A stretch of 64,000 nucleotides of DNA from Morinoia aosen (GCA_030386875.1 CM059575.1:16764293-16828292), one strand, 5' to 3'. Counted from the first letter of the stretch, positions 1 through 10,206 are shown. Translations and numbers: made by a program. The notes: generated by a model from the sequence alone, not told the origin.

Positions 1-1556
1 AAGAAAGGTCCAGATGGAATAAAAGATTGGTATAGGTTTATACAAGGTAATGATAGAGGTAGTGAAGTTCAAGTTGATGAATTAGTAGTCAATGGTTGCA
101 GTGTGCAAGATAGGATGCAAATGGTGAAAGCAGTTGAAGAATACTGGGAGGACATTGGTGGAATGAATGAGCAGGTTACAGATGATGAACCAATAAATTT
201 TCTGATAGATGAACATGAACTGCAAATGGAAGACGAAATCACTTGTGAAGAGATTGTAAGTTTTTTGAAGAAAGTGAAAAATGGAAAGGCATGTGGCCCT
301 GATAAGATACCATATGAGTTCTATAAATGTGGAGGAGAGAGTGTAGTCAGTATGTTGAAATGTTTATTTGATGAGATATGGAAGAGTGAAAGAGTACCAG
401 ATGACTGGAACAAGTGTAATGTAGTTCTGTTGCATAAGGGTGGACATAAGAGTATGAAAGAACTTAAAAATTACAGACCAATTGCACTGGGTGACACCGT
501 ATGTAAGATCTTTTGTGGTATTTTGAATGAGAGAATGAAAAATTTAGTTGAGGAATTAGGAGTCCTGGGAGAAGAACAGAATGGTTTTAGGCAAGATAGA
601 CGGGGGGAGGATAACCTGTTTGTAGTGAGTGAAATAATTGAGCGAATGAAGAAGGATAACAAGAAGGTATATTTAGCATTCCTGGATATTGAAAAGGCAT
701 ATGACAGAGTGGATCGGGTTAGGCTGTTTGAAATTTTGAGAAAAGTTGGTTTTAGGAGAAAAATAGTGAACATTGTACAGAGTCTGTATGAGAACACAAG
801 TGCTATCTACAGGTTAGGAAATTTGGAAACGGGGCGAGTGAGGAGTGTTAGAGGAGGGAGACAAGGCTGTACTCTGTCCCCCCTGTTGTTTGGATTGTAC
901 ACAGAAGAATTAGCAGTTCGACTGAGAGGGAGTGGTTTAGGACTGAAAGTTGGTAATGAGAGACTGAGCTGTTTGTTGTATGCTGATGATGTGGTTGTGG
1001 TTAGTGAATGTGGTCATGAACTACAAAGGATGCTTGACATTGTGAATGGATATAGTACAGATTTCAAGATGAACTTTGGTGCCGATAAAAGTAAGGTCAT
1101 GGTTATAAATAGTGATGAGACTGATAGAGACAGACTGTGGAATATTGGAGAAATCAGAATAGGTAGAACAAAAGAATACAAATATCTAGGTTGTATGATG
1201 AGTGAAGATGGATGTACTAGAACTAAAGGTGAGAAAGTGGCTAAAGCAATGCAGTGGAGTGGACGGTTAGGTAGTGTGGCCAGATACAGAGCAAACAAGT
1301 ACGAATGTGTGAGAGGAATGTGGAAGTATGTTGCTGTACCTAGTGTCATGTATGGTATGAGTGCTCTTGCTTGGAATGGAAGTGATCTTGAAAAGCTGGA
1401 TGTGATACAAAATAAGGTAGGACGTGTAGCATTGGGTGCTCCGAAATGGACAGCTATAGAGGCCATTAGAGGTGACCTAGGGTGGAGCCTATTTTCAGAA
1501 AGAATGATGAAAGCTGTGCTGAATTATAAGGTGAGAATTGAAAGAATGCAGAATAG
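1..1556 (+). pseudogene. LINE copy A ORF2, N-terminal visible part (reverse transcriptase)
   Basis: Open in frame 1 from the window edge to the BEL/Pao insertion point. RT motifs are visible: motif A FLDIEKAYDRVDR, motif B region RQGCTLSPLLFG, and the catalytic YADD in LLYADDVVVV. The thumb and connection sequence follows. Compared with copy B the RT core differs by only a few residues, for example GGRQGC here against GVRQGC in B. The frame is cut after codons for ERMQNS by the LTR insertion at 1557 and continues at 9289. The upstream endonuclease is outside the window. Confidence 0.85.
1552..1556. repeat. Target-site duplication AATAG, left copy (BEL/Pao)
   Basis: AATAG directly precedes the 5' LTR. 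The same five bases follow the 3' LTR at 9289-9293. Undisturbed LINE copy B has a single AATAG at this point (CAGAATAGCAGG), which proves the insertion and its boundaries. A 5-bp duplication is usual for BEL/Pao integrases. Confidence 0.95.
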
Positions 1557-2440
1557 TGTACAATTTTTTTAAAATCATACTTGTAAATTTTGTTCCTCTC
1601 GCATACTTACGTACGTAACTTTATTGGTCGCCCTTTAATATTTGTGAAAGACCTCCTTCCAAGTCGACGTAAGAGAAAAATCTCAGCCAGCGACCAGCTC
1701 TTATCCTTCGTACACCTGATGTGTCGCAACGCACCTTAGGTCTTTCTCGGCTCTTCCTGCCGTCACCGCAGTGTAGTCAGTACGCACTCAATCACGGCTC
1801 GTTATTTTTTGTCATCATCGTTATTTTTTAACTATATTACCGGCGTGGCTCATCCATCGACGTATCAATATTTGATTCGAGCGACCATAGTCATCATGCG
1901 GTGCTGCTAAATCTTTAGGCCAGCATGGGTCAGCGTGGAGCTTCGGCGCGGGAGTGACCTGGGCAGCGGAGGGACCTAACGCCAACGGCCTTATCTATTT
2001 TGGTATGTCGACTGGTACTGTGCCATTCTACGAAGTTGGTCCTCAGGACGCATTTTTAGTGCTCCTTGTCCGGAGGGAAAAGATCCCCAAACTTCAGTGT
2101 ACTTCTCGGGACCGTAGGACTTTTTGTCCATACCACCTAACAAATCACTCCTAGGAGTAATGTGGATATTTAGCCCATCATGTGCGTATTCCACTATTTT
2201 CATCGATTTGTTTCCTAGCGTCCTGAATGTATACGGTTTTTCTTTTCTATTGTTATCTTCCGATAGTTGTTTTTGAAGTGGGTGGCGGAGGGCGATTTAG
2301 GGTGAATTTGTAATTATCTATAATATATGTAAACGTTAATTTCCTTAATTCTCCTTTCGATACCTCTCGATTTCCATCACCTTTGCTTCAAACTAGTGAG
2401 CTTAACTCACACCTAACCTCTATTGGAAAAATTTTGTATA
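1557..2440 (+). repeat. 5' LTR of BEL/Pao element
   Basis: An 884-bp repeat beginning TGTACAATTT and ending TTTTGTATA. It matches 8405-9288 with about five substitutions, for example ATATATGT here against ATAAATGT in the 3' copy. The PBS starts at the next base. It should carry the element's promoter, but no element can be fixed with confidence. Confidence 0.95.
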
Positions 2441-2459
2441 TGGCGCCCAACGTGGGGCT
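2441..2459 (+). other. Primer-binding site for tRNA-Lys(CUU)
   Basis: TGGCGCCCAACGTGGGGCT directly follows the 5' LTR with no spacer. It is complementary over 19 nt to the 3' end of eukaryotic tRNA-Lys with anticodon CUU, whose sequence ends ...CCCCACGTTGGGCGCCA. The primer assignment relies on recalled tRNA sequence. The position alone makes this the PBS. Confidence 0.85.
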
Positions 2460-2671
2460 TTTCTCTCACTTCTGTCCTTCTCTTCCTCCTTGCCGGTGTC
2501 TTTATTGCTGGCCCATGCCGCTTTTCTATCAAATTTGTGTGAATAGAATTTCAGGGACCTTGCGTGTTTATTCAATTTTGTGACAGTGTTTTGAATACTT
2601 TATTGTGCTATTATTTCCTGTGTTCACTCGTGTAATTTTTTTCTGATTGTGCTGCTATACCGTGTTTTGTG

Positions 2672-4582
2672 ATGGCGGGGGACCAGATTGACCTAAGTAC
2701 GGTCGATGGACCAACTAGAAAGTTGCTGACAATCAGGAGGGGCAAGCGGCAGTCTTCGACCAAGACGTTGTCAGCTATCGAACGCCCTGATCTTCCTATT
2801 GCTGAATACGAATTTTACATAGACAAGCTGAGCAAACTTAAATCTGAACTAATTGATTTAGATGAAAAAATTAATGATTACATGTTGATCAAGAGCCTCT
2901 GGGACTCTGATATGTACCTAAATCAATGTGTGACCGATGAGGATTATCTCGATAGATTGGGTAAAGCTCAACTTTCATTGCAAGAGGAACTGAAAGTGCT
3001 ACGTGAGGCTAATCGCCCAGATGATACCCCTGAACAGGAGGTTCGATGTGACCCCAACGCGGGTCATAAGCACAAAGTTACCTTACCTCATATCGAGTTA
3101 CCGTCCTTTGATGGCAGCCCTGAATCTTATCATAGGTTCATAACCTCCTTTGAGAGTTTGATTTCCAGGTATAATCTTTCGTCATTCGAAAAGTATTCTT
3201 ACTTGTTGAAACAATTGTCAGGGCCTGCTCGGAAGCTTGTCGAATCTGTGTCACTTTCTGAATTAAATTATGAGTCAGCCGTAGAGTTGCTTAATGAAGC
3301 TTTCTGTGACAAGCTGGAACAGCAGTATTCAGTAATTCGTAAACTTTGCACTCTTAAGATGAGCGAGTACTCTACCGATGCCTTTCAGTGGATAAGTGAA
3401 GCTAGGGTTCTAAGTGAACAGATAAAAAATCTGTCTATTACTGGCGACACTTTCTTACAATACTTTTTGTGGCAGAGTCTCGGTAATGAATTTAAGAGTC
3501 AGCTTGTGGCTATCACCAATAAAACGAAACCCTCATTAGAGGAAATAATGAAGCATTGTTTTGAGGCAAATCAGCGGTGCATAGATTCCCGGAAGTGCCG
3601 AGCCAGCACTCTTAAGTCCGTGGATTTGTCTGCCACTACTGTCACTGTTCCTCCTACTGTTGAAAACCGCGTTAAGATTGGCTGTAGTCTGTGTTCGTAT
3701 GACAAAGCTCCTAATGCTGGTGAGCACAAACTCGGTAATTGTACTGTGTATTCCGATGCAAGTAGTAGGGTGGAGAAATTGAAAACTATTGATGGTTGTG
3801 TCAAATGTGGGTCAACGTCTCATAATATTAAGAATTGTACCTACCGATTTTTCAAACCTTGCTTCAAATGTAAAAAATTGCACATGACGTTTTTGTGTAT
3901 GAGCTCTCAGAAAGAGCGGCTTTCTCAAAATAATAGAGCCGCTACGAACTTCAGTCAAAAAACTAATTTTGCTAGGAAAGAGACGTCCAATAATATGGTG
4001 TCATTTTGTGCCGATTCTTCTTACAATGATGTCATATTGCCTACTGCTACTGTTTTTGTCAAAAATGGCAATGAAAAAATACCTTGGCGCTTGTTTAAGG
4101 ACCTAGGCTCTCAGGGAACGTTTGTTGAGGGCACTCCTGACAGCATTCCTGGAAGCAAAGTACTGGGAGTCGTAAATTTGAATGTTGGTGGTATTAATAC
4201 TGATCAAGCACAAGTTTCTACCATAGTATCATTTCCAGTCGAAGTTCCAGGCCAAGGTCAGGTGGACTTGACTGCCATTTGCGTTCCTGAAATTCGAACT
4301 AGGCTCAATGTTGACGGAGTTGAACGTATCAAGCAGGGTTTGGAAGCCAAAGGCTACAAATTAGCCGACCAATGTCTATCTTCCTGTATTGATGGTATTA
4401 AAATTTTATTAGGTAGCGACCATAGCTACGTTCTCCCCTTACAACAGAGGGATTTTTCTGTACCTGGCAATACTCCCTCCTGTCTTTTCCAAACCTCTGC
4501 TGGTGTGCTGCTTTCTGGTAGTGCAGCAAAGTATATCGAAAACTTACCTGCTTTGCCGCCGAATGAAATACCTAGTCAATGA
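2672..4582 (+). CDS. BEL/Pao gag-protease polyprotein
   Basis: A 636-aa frame starting at the ATG in GTGATGGCG after a 230-nt leader. An N-terminal charged helical region precedes a DUF1759-type gag core (about residues 130-280, with IELPSFDGSPESYHRF). Two zinc-knuckle-like motifs follow: CVKCGSTSHNIKNC (about 376-389) and CFKCKKLHMTFLC (about 397-409). The C-terminal third resembles the DUF1758/A17 aspartic protease, but the active-site position reads KDLGSQGTF (Asp about 478) instead of the usual D-S/T-G. The frame ends at a TGA directly followed by CTA. The same frame stays open beyond it into pol, so this is probably the upstream part of a gag-pol polyprotein. Confidence 0.9.
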   Translation: MAGDQIDLSTVDGPTRKLLTIRRGKRQSSTKTLSAIERPDLPIAEYEFYIDKLSKLKSELIDLDEKINDYMLIKSLWDSDMYLNQCVTDEDYLDRLGKAQLSLQEELKVLREANRPDDTPEQEVRCDPNAGHKHKVTLPHIELPSFDGSPESYHRFITSFESLISRYNLSSFEKYSYLLKQLSGPARKLVESVSLSELNYESAVELLNEAFCDKLEQQYSVIRKLCTLKMSEYSTDAFQWISEARVLSEQIKNLSITGDTFLQYFLWQSLGNEFKSQLVAITNKTKPSLEEIMKHCFEANQRCIDSRKCRASTLKSVDLSATTVTVPPTVENRVKIGCSLCSYDKAPNAGEHKLGNCTVYSDASSRVEKLKTIDGCVKCGSTSHNIKNCTYRFFKPCFKCKKLHMTFLCMSSQKERLSQNNRAATNFSQKTNFARKETSNNMVSFCADSSYNDVILPTATVFVKNGNEKIPWRLFKDLGSQGTFVEGTPDSIPGSKVLGVVNLNVGGINTDQAQVSTIVSFPVEVPGQGQVDLTAICVPEIRTRLNVDGVERIKQGLEAKGYKLADQCLSSCIDGIKILLGSDHSYVLPLQQRDFSVPGNTPSCLFQTSAGVLLSGSAAKYIENLPALPPNEIPSQ

Positions 4583-4585
4583 CTA
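4577..4585 (+). promoter_or_regulatory. Candidate stop-codon readthrough site CAA-TGA-CTA between gag-pro and pol
   Basis: The gag-pro stop is TGA with 3' neighbour CTA and 5' neighbour CAA. UGA-CUA is an established readthrough context in alphaviruses and some animal mRNAs. No ATG or frame change separates the two frames: the codons after TGA run unbroken into pol. A plain nonsense mutation is the alternative. Confidence 0.55.
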
Positions 4586-7500
4586 ACCGTCTTTACCCAT
4601 ACGGCGGCGATCTGGTTAGAAGGCACAGAGCCTGAGAGTATTCTCTTGAATTTAAAAAACTGTCTTAACTATCTTGATATCTCAGATTCTGAAGGATCTG
4701 AAGTTTCTCAAACTAATCAAAATTTGATAAACTTTGTCTTGAACAACATTAGCAGAGATGAAAAGACGGGTAGGTTAATTCTGCCAGCGTTGTGGCGACA
4801 AGATGTGGAACATCTTTTAGCCTCGAATTTCAAACTTGCCTTGTCTATCCTTAAGTCAAATAGGAAGAGATTATCCGGTGATAAATTGAAGCAATACCAT
4901 TCTATTATAAAAGAGCAAGAAGAAAGTTGTGTGATCGAACGGGTAGAGAATGTCTCTGAATTTGCCAAGTGTAAAGATGTTTCTTTTTTAGCTCACAATG
5001 CTGTTTTTAGGGAGAGCAGTGAATCCACGAAATGTCGAGTGGTTTTTCTTTCTAACCTGAAAGAGAAGGGTTACTTTTCGCTCTCGCATAATCAGTGTTC
5101 CTTAATGGGTGCGAACCTGAACCATAAGATTCAGACCGCATTTCTGCTCCATCGTTTTGATAAATATTTAGTTGTCTTCGACCTCAAAAAGGCATTTCTT
5201 CAATTATTATTGCGGAGAAAAGACACTGATAAACTGTTTTTCTTGTGGTTCAGGGACGTAGAAAAAAATGATTTTTCTGTGGTTGGTTACCGGTTTTGCA
5301 GAGTTCCTTTTGGAATGAGATTTTCCCCATTTTTGTTAATGATTGCTCTTTTTTATATCCTCGTCATTGAAGCATCAAACGACGCAAATGAGGTCAGTAA
5401 AATAAAGAAAAGCCTGTTCAACTTGGCTTATATGGACAATTTGGCTTATTCCTCCGACAAAGAGAGTAAGCTCGATGTGGCGGTTAAGATTGCCATAAAA
5501 ACATTTGCCGAATACGGTTTTGAGCTTCAGCAGTTTGCCTCCAATTCACGGGAATGGAGACAAAATAATTGTTCAACAGTTGAGGATTGTGCCGAAGGTG
5601 ACTCGAAGCTTTTCGGCTTACTTTGGGATACAGACATCGACACGATAAGAAATCGTAAAATGTATTTGCCGGTTGCAGCTAACACCAAACGTAAAGTTTT
5701 GAGTGCCATTCATTCCAATTTTGATCCAGTTGGATTTAATTTACCCATGATGAACCGTGCCAAGCTTTTTCTGCACAGATTGCAAACTGATCCAAAGGTA
5801 GACTGGGATACTCCTCTTAGTCCTGATCGACTCAAAGATTGGGGAAAAATCACCCGTCAGGTGAACAAGAGCGAGGAAATTTCTCTTCCTCGTAGCGTAG
5901 GTTCACGAGAGTCGAGCTATAATATTGCCGTTTACTGTGACGCGAGTAAAGAGTTCATTGGCTGCGCAATTTATTTGCAGCAGGAAGGTTCTTCGAACGC
6001 TTCTCTAATCCTCGCCAAAAACTCAGTATTAAACAAAAATTTGGTCTCTAAGTCAATTCCTGTACTTGAGTTGGTTGCGCTGGTAATGGGTGTCGAGGCG
6101 TCCATCGACATTTATCGGAGCCTGACGAAAGCAGTCAGCCCTGTAAAGATTAACAAAATCTTTGCGTTTTCTGACTCGCGTATCGTTTTAAGCTGGCTAC
6201 GCATGAAGGAAGTGTTCTTTGGTAAGATTGATAGAAAAAATGTTTTCCTTAATAACCGGCTTGATAAAATTGTGAAATTGTGTGAAATTCATCCCGTGAT
6301 TTTTAACCATGTTCAAGGCTGTGTCAATCCTAGTGATGCCGTTACTCGCTGCGTTTCGATGAAAGTGCTACGTAATACGTTGTTCTTGTCGGGCCCTTCT
6401 GTGTGCGACGACATTTACTCAGAGTACAGAATTGTTGTGCCGCCTTCACCTGTAGAAACGGAAGTTACGTGCAGTGTGGGTTCCTTATCTAAGCAATCTG
6501 CAGGAGAGCCGATTATTCCTTTGAATAAATATTCTTCTTTTGCTAAGGCGACTCGTGTACTGAAGTGCGTTTTTACCTTTCTGAGAAACCTCAACTCCCG
6601 TCGTGGATCTTTGAAATTCGCTTTTGGCGAGATCACGGACGAAACTAACTTGAGTGAATATTCTTCTAATTATTATCTGATGTGTGCCCAACGGCAGTCT
6701 TTTCCTGATGTATTTTCAGCCTTTGAAAAGCGTACAGTTTCGAATCCTCTCATCACCCAATTGAATTTATTCCTTGATGAGAGGAGGGTCTTACGTGTTC
6801 AAAGTAAACTTAGAAAGCTGAAAAAAGAATTCAACGAAAGGTGCCCCATTTTATTGCATAAACATTGCCCAGTTGCAAAAAGCATCATCTGGGACCTGCA
6901 TTTAAAGTTAGGACATGCGGGCATCCATAAAGTGATTTCCGTGCTGCGAAAAGAATTTTGGGTTACCAATTGTTTCGTTGTTGTAAAACGAATTATCCGC
7001 AATTGTGTAATTTGTCGTAGGCTGAATGGACGTTCTGTAAAAATTAACCAAAATGATTATAGGGACTTTCGCATCAACCCTGAAGCCATTCCTTTCCGCA
7101 ATATCGCCATAGATCATTGTGGTCCATTTTTTGTGAAGGATTCGGGATCGAAGCAAAAATTTTATATTTTGGTTGTAACTTGTTTTTGGTCTCGGGCTGT
7201 AAACTTGCTGTTGTGCCGTCAGATCGATAAAAAATGTTTCTTGAACGCGCTGCAGCTTCATATATTTGAGTATGGTTACCCATCTCTGATAATCAGTGAT
7301 AATGGTAGTCCTATTGTTGCTGGTGTCGAACATACCGTGTCTTATTTGAATGATGAGGAATCTGTAAAATTCTTGTCTGTGTACGGGATAAAATCGTTGA
7401 AATTTCATCCATATCCTGCGGGAATGTCTAAGCTCGGCGGTATTGTCGAAAGCCTTGTAAAACAGGTTAAGAGACTCATCTCGGCATCTGTAGGGAACCG

Positions 7501-8203
7501 CCTGTTGAATTTCGATCAATTCTATTTATTTGTGCAAGAAGCGAGGATGTTGATAAACAAGCGTCCCATTGCTTTTAAAAATTTTCTTGATACATTAGAG
7601 CCGGGTATCGGAGGATTTTCTTCGTTGTCCCCGGAAATGTTAATACGAGGTTACGAAGTGCCGTGTATTTCGATTCTCCCGCAATGCGAACAGGACGAAT
7701 CTGGGAAGATCGATCCAGATTTTAGTTTGGATGTAGACCCTAGTCGGTGGTGGGATGAGCATGAAAATTTTTGTGCTGTACGCGGAAACCTGAACCGAGA
7801 GTATCAGCAAGAGTTCGTGACAACTCTGATGCTACAAGCCACCAACCGCGAAGGTAGATATAAACGCGTCTCCCACATGCAGTTGCAAGAGGGAGATCTG
7901 GTAAGTCTCAAAATGGGCATGACCAAGCCATTTAATTATCCCTTGGCGGTAGTCTTAAAAGTAGAAATAAATGATTTAGGAGAAGTAACGTCAGCACACG
8001 TCAGAAAAGCGAATGGAGAAATAGTCCGTAGACATTCTGAAAATTTGATATTTCTTTCTCGTGATAAAGATGTGTTGTCTCGTGTCACTAAGAAAACTTG
8101 TAGGAATGAATTTCGTAGTGCTGCTACAGCACGACCTGTTCGCCAAGCTGCTGAAAAATGTAAGAAGATTAACAGAAATCTTGGTCAACAGCAGCTAATT
8201 TAA
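4583..8203 (+). CDS. BEL/Pao pol: reverse transcriptase, RNase H, integrase
   Basis: 1,206 codons in the same frame as gag-pro, open from the codon after its TGA. RT: KCRVVF, motif A VVFDLKKAFLQL, and motif C YMDN at about residues 283-286 where YxDD is expected. RNase H: VYCDASK, an ELVAL glutamate and AFSDSRIV. Integrase: HHCC zinc module (HLKLGH ... CVICRR, from about residue 772) and a DDE core (AIDHCG about 843, ISDNGS about 903, GIVESL about 955). The frame has no in-frame ATG near its beginning, so translation most likely depends on passing the TGA. The Asp-to-Asn change in motif C may mean a dead RT or a lineage variant. Confidence 0.92.
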   Translation, partial: LTVFTHTAAIWLEGTEPESILLNLKNCLNYLDISDSEGSEVSQTNQNLINFVLNNISRDEKTGRLILPALWRQDVEHLLASNFKLALSILKSNRKRLSGDKLKQYHSIIKEQEESCVIERVENVSEFAKCKDVSFLAHNAVFRESSESTKCRVVFLSNLKEKGYFSLSHNQCSLMGANLNHKIQTAFLLHRFDKYLVVFDLKKAFLQLLLRRKDTDKLFFLWFRDVEKNDFSVVGYRFCRVPFGMRFSPFLLMIALFYILVIEASNDANEVSKIKKSLFNLAYMDNLAYSSDKESKLDVAVKIAIKTFAEYGFELQQFASNSREWRQNNCSTVEDCAEGDSKLFGLLWDTDIDTIRNRKMYLPVAANTKRKVLSAIHSNFDPVGFNLPMMNRAKLFLHRLQTDPKVDWDTPLSPDRLKDWGKITRQVNKSEEISLPRSVGSRESSYNIAVYCDASKEFIGCAIYLQQEGSSNASLILAKNSVLNKNLVSKSIPVLELVALVMGVEASIDIYRSLTKAVSPVKINKIFAFSDSRIVLSWLRMKEVFFGKIDRKNVFLNNRLDKIVKLCEIHPVIFNHVQGCVNPSDAVTRCVSMKVLRNTLFLSGPSVCDDIYSEYRIVVPPSPVETEVTCSVGSLSKQSAGEPIIPLNKYSSFAKATRVLKCVFTFLRNLNSRRGSLKFAFGEITDETNLSEYSSNYYLMCAQRQSFPDVFSAFEKRTVSNPLITQLNLFLDERRVLRVQSKLRKLKKEFNERCPILLHKHCPVAKSIIWDLHLKLGHAGIHKVISVLRKEFWVTNCFVVVKRIIRNCVICRRLNGRSVKINQNDYRDFRINPEAIPFRNIAIDHCGPFFVKDSGSKQKFYILVVTCFWSRAVNLLLCRQIDKKCFLNALQLHIFEYGYPSLIISDNGSPIVAGVEHTVSYLNDEESVKFLSVYGIKSLKFHPYPAGMSKLGGIVESLVKQVKRLISASVGNRLLNFDQFYLFVQEARMLINKRPIAFKNFLDTLEPGIGGFSSLSPEMLIRGYEVPCISILPQCEQDESGKIDPDFSLDVDPSRWWDEHENFCAVRGNLNREYQQEFVTTLMLQATNREGRYKRVSHMQLQEGDLVSLKMGMTKPFNYPLAVVLKVEINDLGEVTSAHVRKANGEIVRRHSENLIFLSRDKDVLSRVTKKTCRNEFRSAATARPVRQAAEKCKKINRNLGQQQLI

Positions 8204-8404
8204 AGTCTTAGGCTTAAGGTTCTTGTTCAACCAGTTCGTTGTAGATTTGAGCGTTGAATATTACGTGTTTCATGGTAGAACTATGTGTATTTGTTGCGTT
8301 AGAATTTGTTCAATGTTCGTTCTATGTTTGTATGTACCTTGTCTGTGTTCGTTACCGCCGATACTTCACATTTTCTTTCGACAATGTTCAGCCGGCCCTG
8401 CCAG
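8204..8404 (+). other. BEL/Pao 3' untranslated segment; no clear polypurine tract
   Basis: 200 bp between the pol stop and the 3' LTR. The bases just before the LTR (GCCGGCCCTGCCAG) are not a polypurine tract, and no purine run of 10 or more is visible in the segment. Confidence 0.6.
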
Positions 8405-9288
8405 TGTACAATTTTCTTAAAATCATACTTGTAAATTTTGTTCCTCTCGCATACTTACGTACGTAACTTTATTGGTCGCCCTTTAATATTTGTGAAAGAC
8501 CTCCTTCCAAGTCGACGTAAGAGAAAAATCTCAGCCAGCGACCAGCTCTTATCCTTCGTACACCTGATGTGTCGCAATGCACCTTAGGTCTTTCTCGGCT
8601 CTTCCTGCCGTCACCGCAGTGTAGTCAGTACGCACTCAATCACGGATCGTTATTTTTTGTCATCATCGTTATTTTTTAACTATATTACCGGCGTGGCTTA
8701 TCCATCGACGTATCAATATTTGATTCGAGCGACCATAGTCATCATGCGGTGCTGCTAAATCTTTAGGCCAGCATGGGTCAGCGTGGAGCTTCGGCGCGGG
8801 AGTGACCTGGGCAGCGGAGGGACCTAACGCCAACGGCCTTATCTATTTTGGTATGTCGACTGGTACTGTGCCATTCTACGAAGTTGGTCCTCAGGACGCA
8901 TTTTTAGTGCTCCTTGTCCGGAGGGAAAAGATCCCCAAACTTCAGTGTACTTCTCGGGACCGTAGGACTTTTTGTCCATACCACCTAACAAATCACTCCT
9001 AGGAGTAATGTGGATATTTAGCCCATCATGTGCGTATTCCACTATTTTCATCGATTTGTTTCCTAGCGTCCTGAATGTATACGGTTTTTCTTTTCTATTG
9101 TTATCTTCCGATAGTTGTTTTTGAAGTGGGTGGCGGAGGGCGATTTAGGGTGAATTTGTAATTATCTATAATAAATGTAAACGTTAATTTCCTTAATTCT
9201 CCTTTCGATACCTCTCGATTTCCATCACCTTTGCTTCAAACTAGTGAGCTTAACTCACACCTAACCTCTATTGGAAAAATTTTGTATA
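8405..9288 (+). repeat. 3' LTR of BEL/Pao element
   Basis: 884-bp partner of the 5' LTR with the same TGTACAATTT start and TTTTGTATA end, followed by the right copy of the target duplication. The near-identity of the LTRs indicates a recent insertion. Confidence 0.95.
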
Positions 9289-9293
9289 AATAG
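9289..9293. repeat. Target-site duplication AATAG, right copy
   Basis: Right-hand partner of 1552-1556. LINE sequence resumes directly after it (CAGGTGGGTAAGG), as in uninterrupted copy B at 14330. Confidence 0.95.
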
Positions 9294-9953
9294 CAGGTGG
9301 GTAAGGCGAATCTTTGAATGGAATCTGAGTGTAAGCTATTGGGAGAAAGTATGTTGGGGGCATGCAAGGAAACTCAGTATGCAAAAGATTATTCATGTTA
9401 GAATTGGGAGACCTGTGGATGACTGGAGTTTAATAAATGTAGGAGGTGTAGGGCCTGAGTGGGACTGCAAGAGGTGGAAGAAAGAGATTGAGAGACAAAC
9501 AAAAGAGTATGGATTGAATAAGTGGAAGCTTAGCATGATGCGGAAGCCTACACTTAACTGGTATATGAAAAAGAAAGCACCTAAGTTTGAGCTGTTCTAT
9601 GATGGTAGTTTTGGAAGTCAACTCTTGTTTGCTGTGAGATGTAAGTCATTGAGTGTGAACAGACGTACATGGAGATGGAATGAGAATAATAACAGATTAT
9701 GTCAGCAGTGTAATAGTGGAGTAGAGGAAACAATTGAGCATTTTGTGCTGGAATGTAGTAAGTATGAGCAAGAGAGAGAGAGAGTTTTATGAATGTGGTG
9801 TCTGAGCAGTATGGAGAGAATGAGTGGAATGCCAGATGTGCTGAAGATGATTGCGGTATGAGCTGTCTTGCTGGATTGGATCAGGAGTGTAATGCGAGTA
9901 TCACTGAGGCTATGAAAGTGTTTCTTGTGCGTGCCTGGAGTAAGAGACAGTGA
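9289..9953 (+). pseudogene. LINE copy A ORF2, C-terminal part (frameshifted)
   Basis: Continuation of the ORF2 interrupted at 1556, beginning with codons for RWVRRIFEWN. It carries the Cys-His cluster typical of LINE ORF2 C-termini (CQQCNSGVEETIEHFVLEC). The run GAGAGAGAGAGA near 9772-9783 is one GA longer than in copy B, so the frame shifts and ends early at 9792. The original stop is TGA at 9951-9953. The damage looks like microsatellite slippage. Confidence 0.85.
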
Positions 9954-10188
9954 CTGGAATGAGCCAGTCTGGTAGAATGGGCTGTAATGACCCAATATGC
10001 CTGGGGATGGTGTTTTGACACACTGGCTATCCCAGTGACGCCATCCAATGGCAGCTTGTGACAAGGATTGGTAGATCCTGAGTAGTTTAGTGGACAAGTC
10101 TGGTACCAGACGCTGAACTCTTTGTGTGATAACTGTGGAGGGAATTGTAGGCCGTTACAAAGGCCCCGACGCTGTCGGCCCTCAATTT

Positions 10189-10206
10189 CAAGTTCAAGTT
10201 CAAGTT
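10189..10206 (+). repeat. (CAAGTT)3 tail of LINE copy A
   Basis: Three perfect hexamers end copy A. Copy B begins at the next base. Copies B and C carry the same tail at 15215-15232 and 22635-22645. Confidence 0.85.

Larger units (their letters stand above)
1557..9288 (+). mobile_element. BEL/Pao LTR retrotransposon, complete, young insertion in LINE copy A
   Basis: A 7.7-kb element with two 884-bp LTRs (about 5 mismatches by eye, roughly 99.4% identity), a tRNA-Lys primer-binding site, a gag-protease frame and an RT-RNase H-integrase frame. Domain order (DUF1759-type gag, two zinc knuckles, A17-type protease, RT, RNase H, HHCC and DDE integrase) is that of BEL/Pao. Gag-pro and pol share one frame and are separated by one TGA. 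No clear polypurine tract is seen just before the 3' LTR. The RT motif C reads YMDN and the protease motif DLG, so autonomous activity is uncertain. Confidence 0.95.
1..10206 (+). mobile_element. CR1/L2-type LINE, copy A (5' end outside window; split by BEL/Pao)
   Basis: Non-LTR retrotransposon copy whose 5' end lies left of the window. It is almost identical to copies B and C downstream. The left part (1-1556) holds the connection region and RT. It is interrupted by a BEL/Pao element at 1557-9288 and resumes at 9289 with the ORF2 C-terminus. It ends in a short 3' UTR and a (CAAGTT)3 tail at 10189-10206. The next copy starts at the following base, so A and B are directly head to tail. The CR1/L2 assignment rests on the PHD plus SGNH ORF1 seen in copies B and C, the APE-type endonuclease and the short simple-repeat tail. 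Confidence 0.85.

Noticed and set aside
4646..4648. Separate pol start at TTG
   Set aside because: There is no ATG. The frame is open back to the gag stop, so readthrough or a nonsense mutation explains it better than an independent non-AUG start.
9271..9288. Start of a separate protein in the 3' LTR reading into the LINE C-terminus
   Set aside because: Chance in-frame codons at the end of the LTR; the real coding sequence is the interrupted LINE ORF2.
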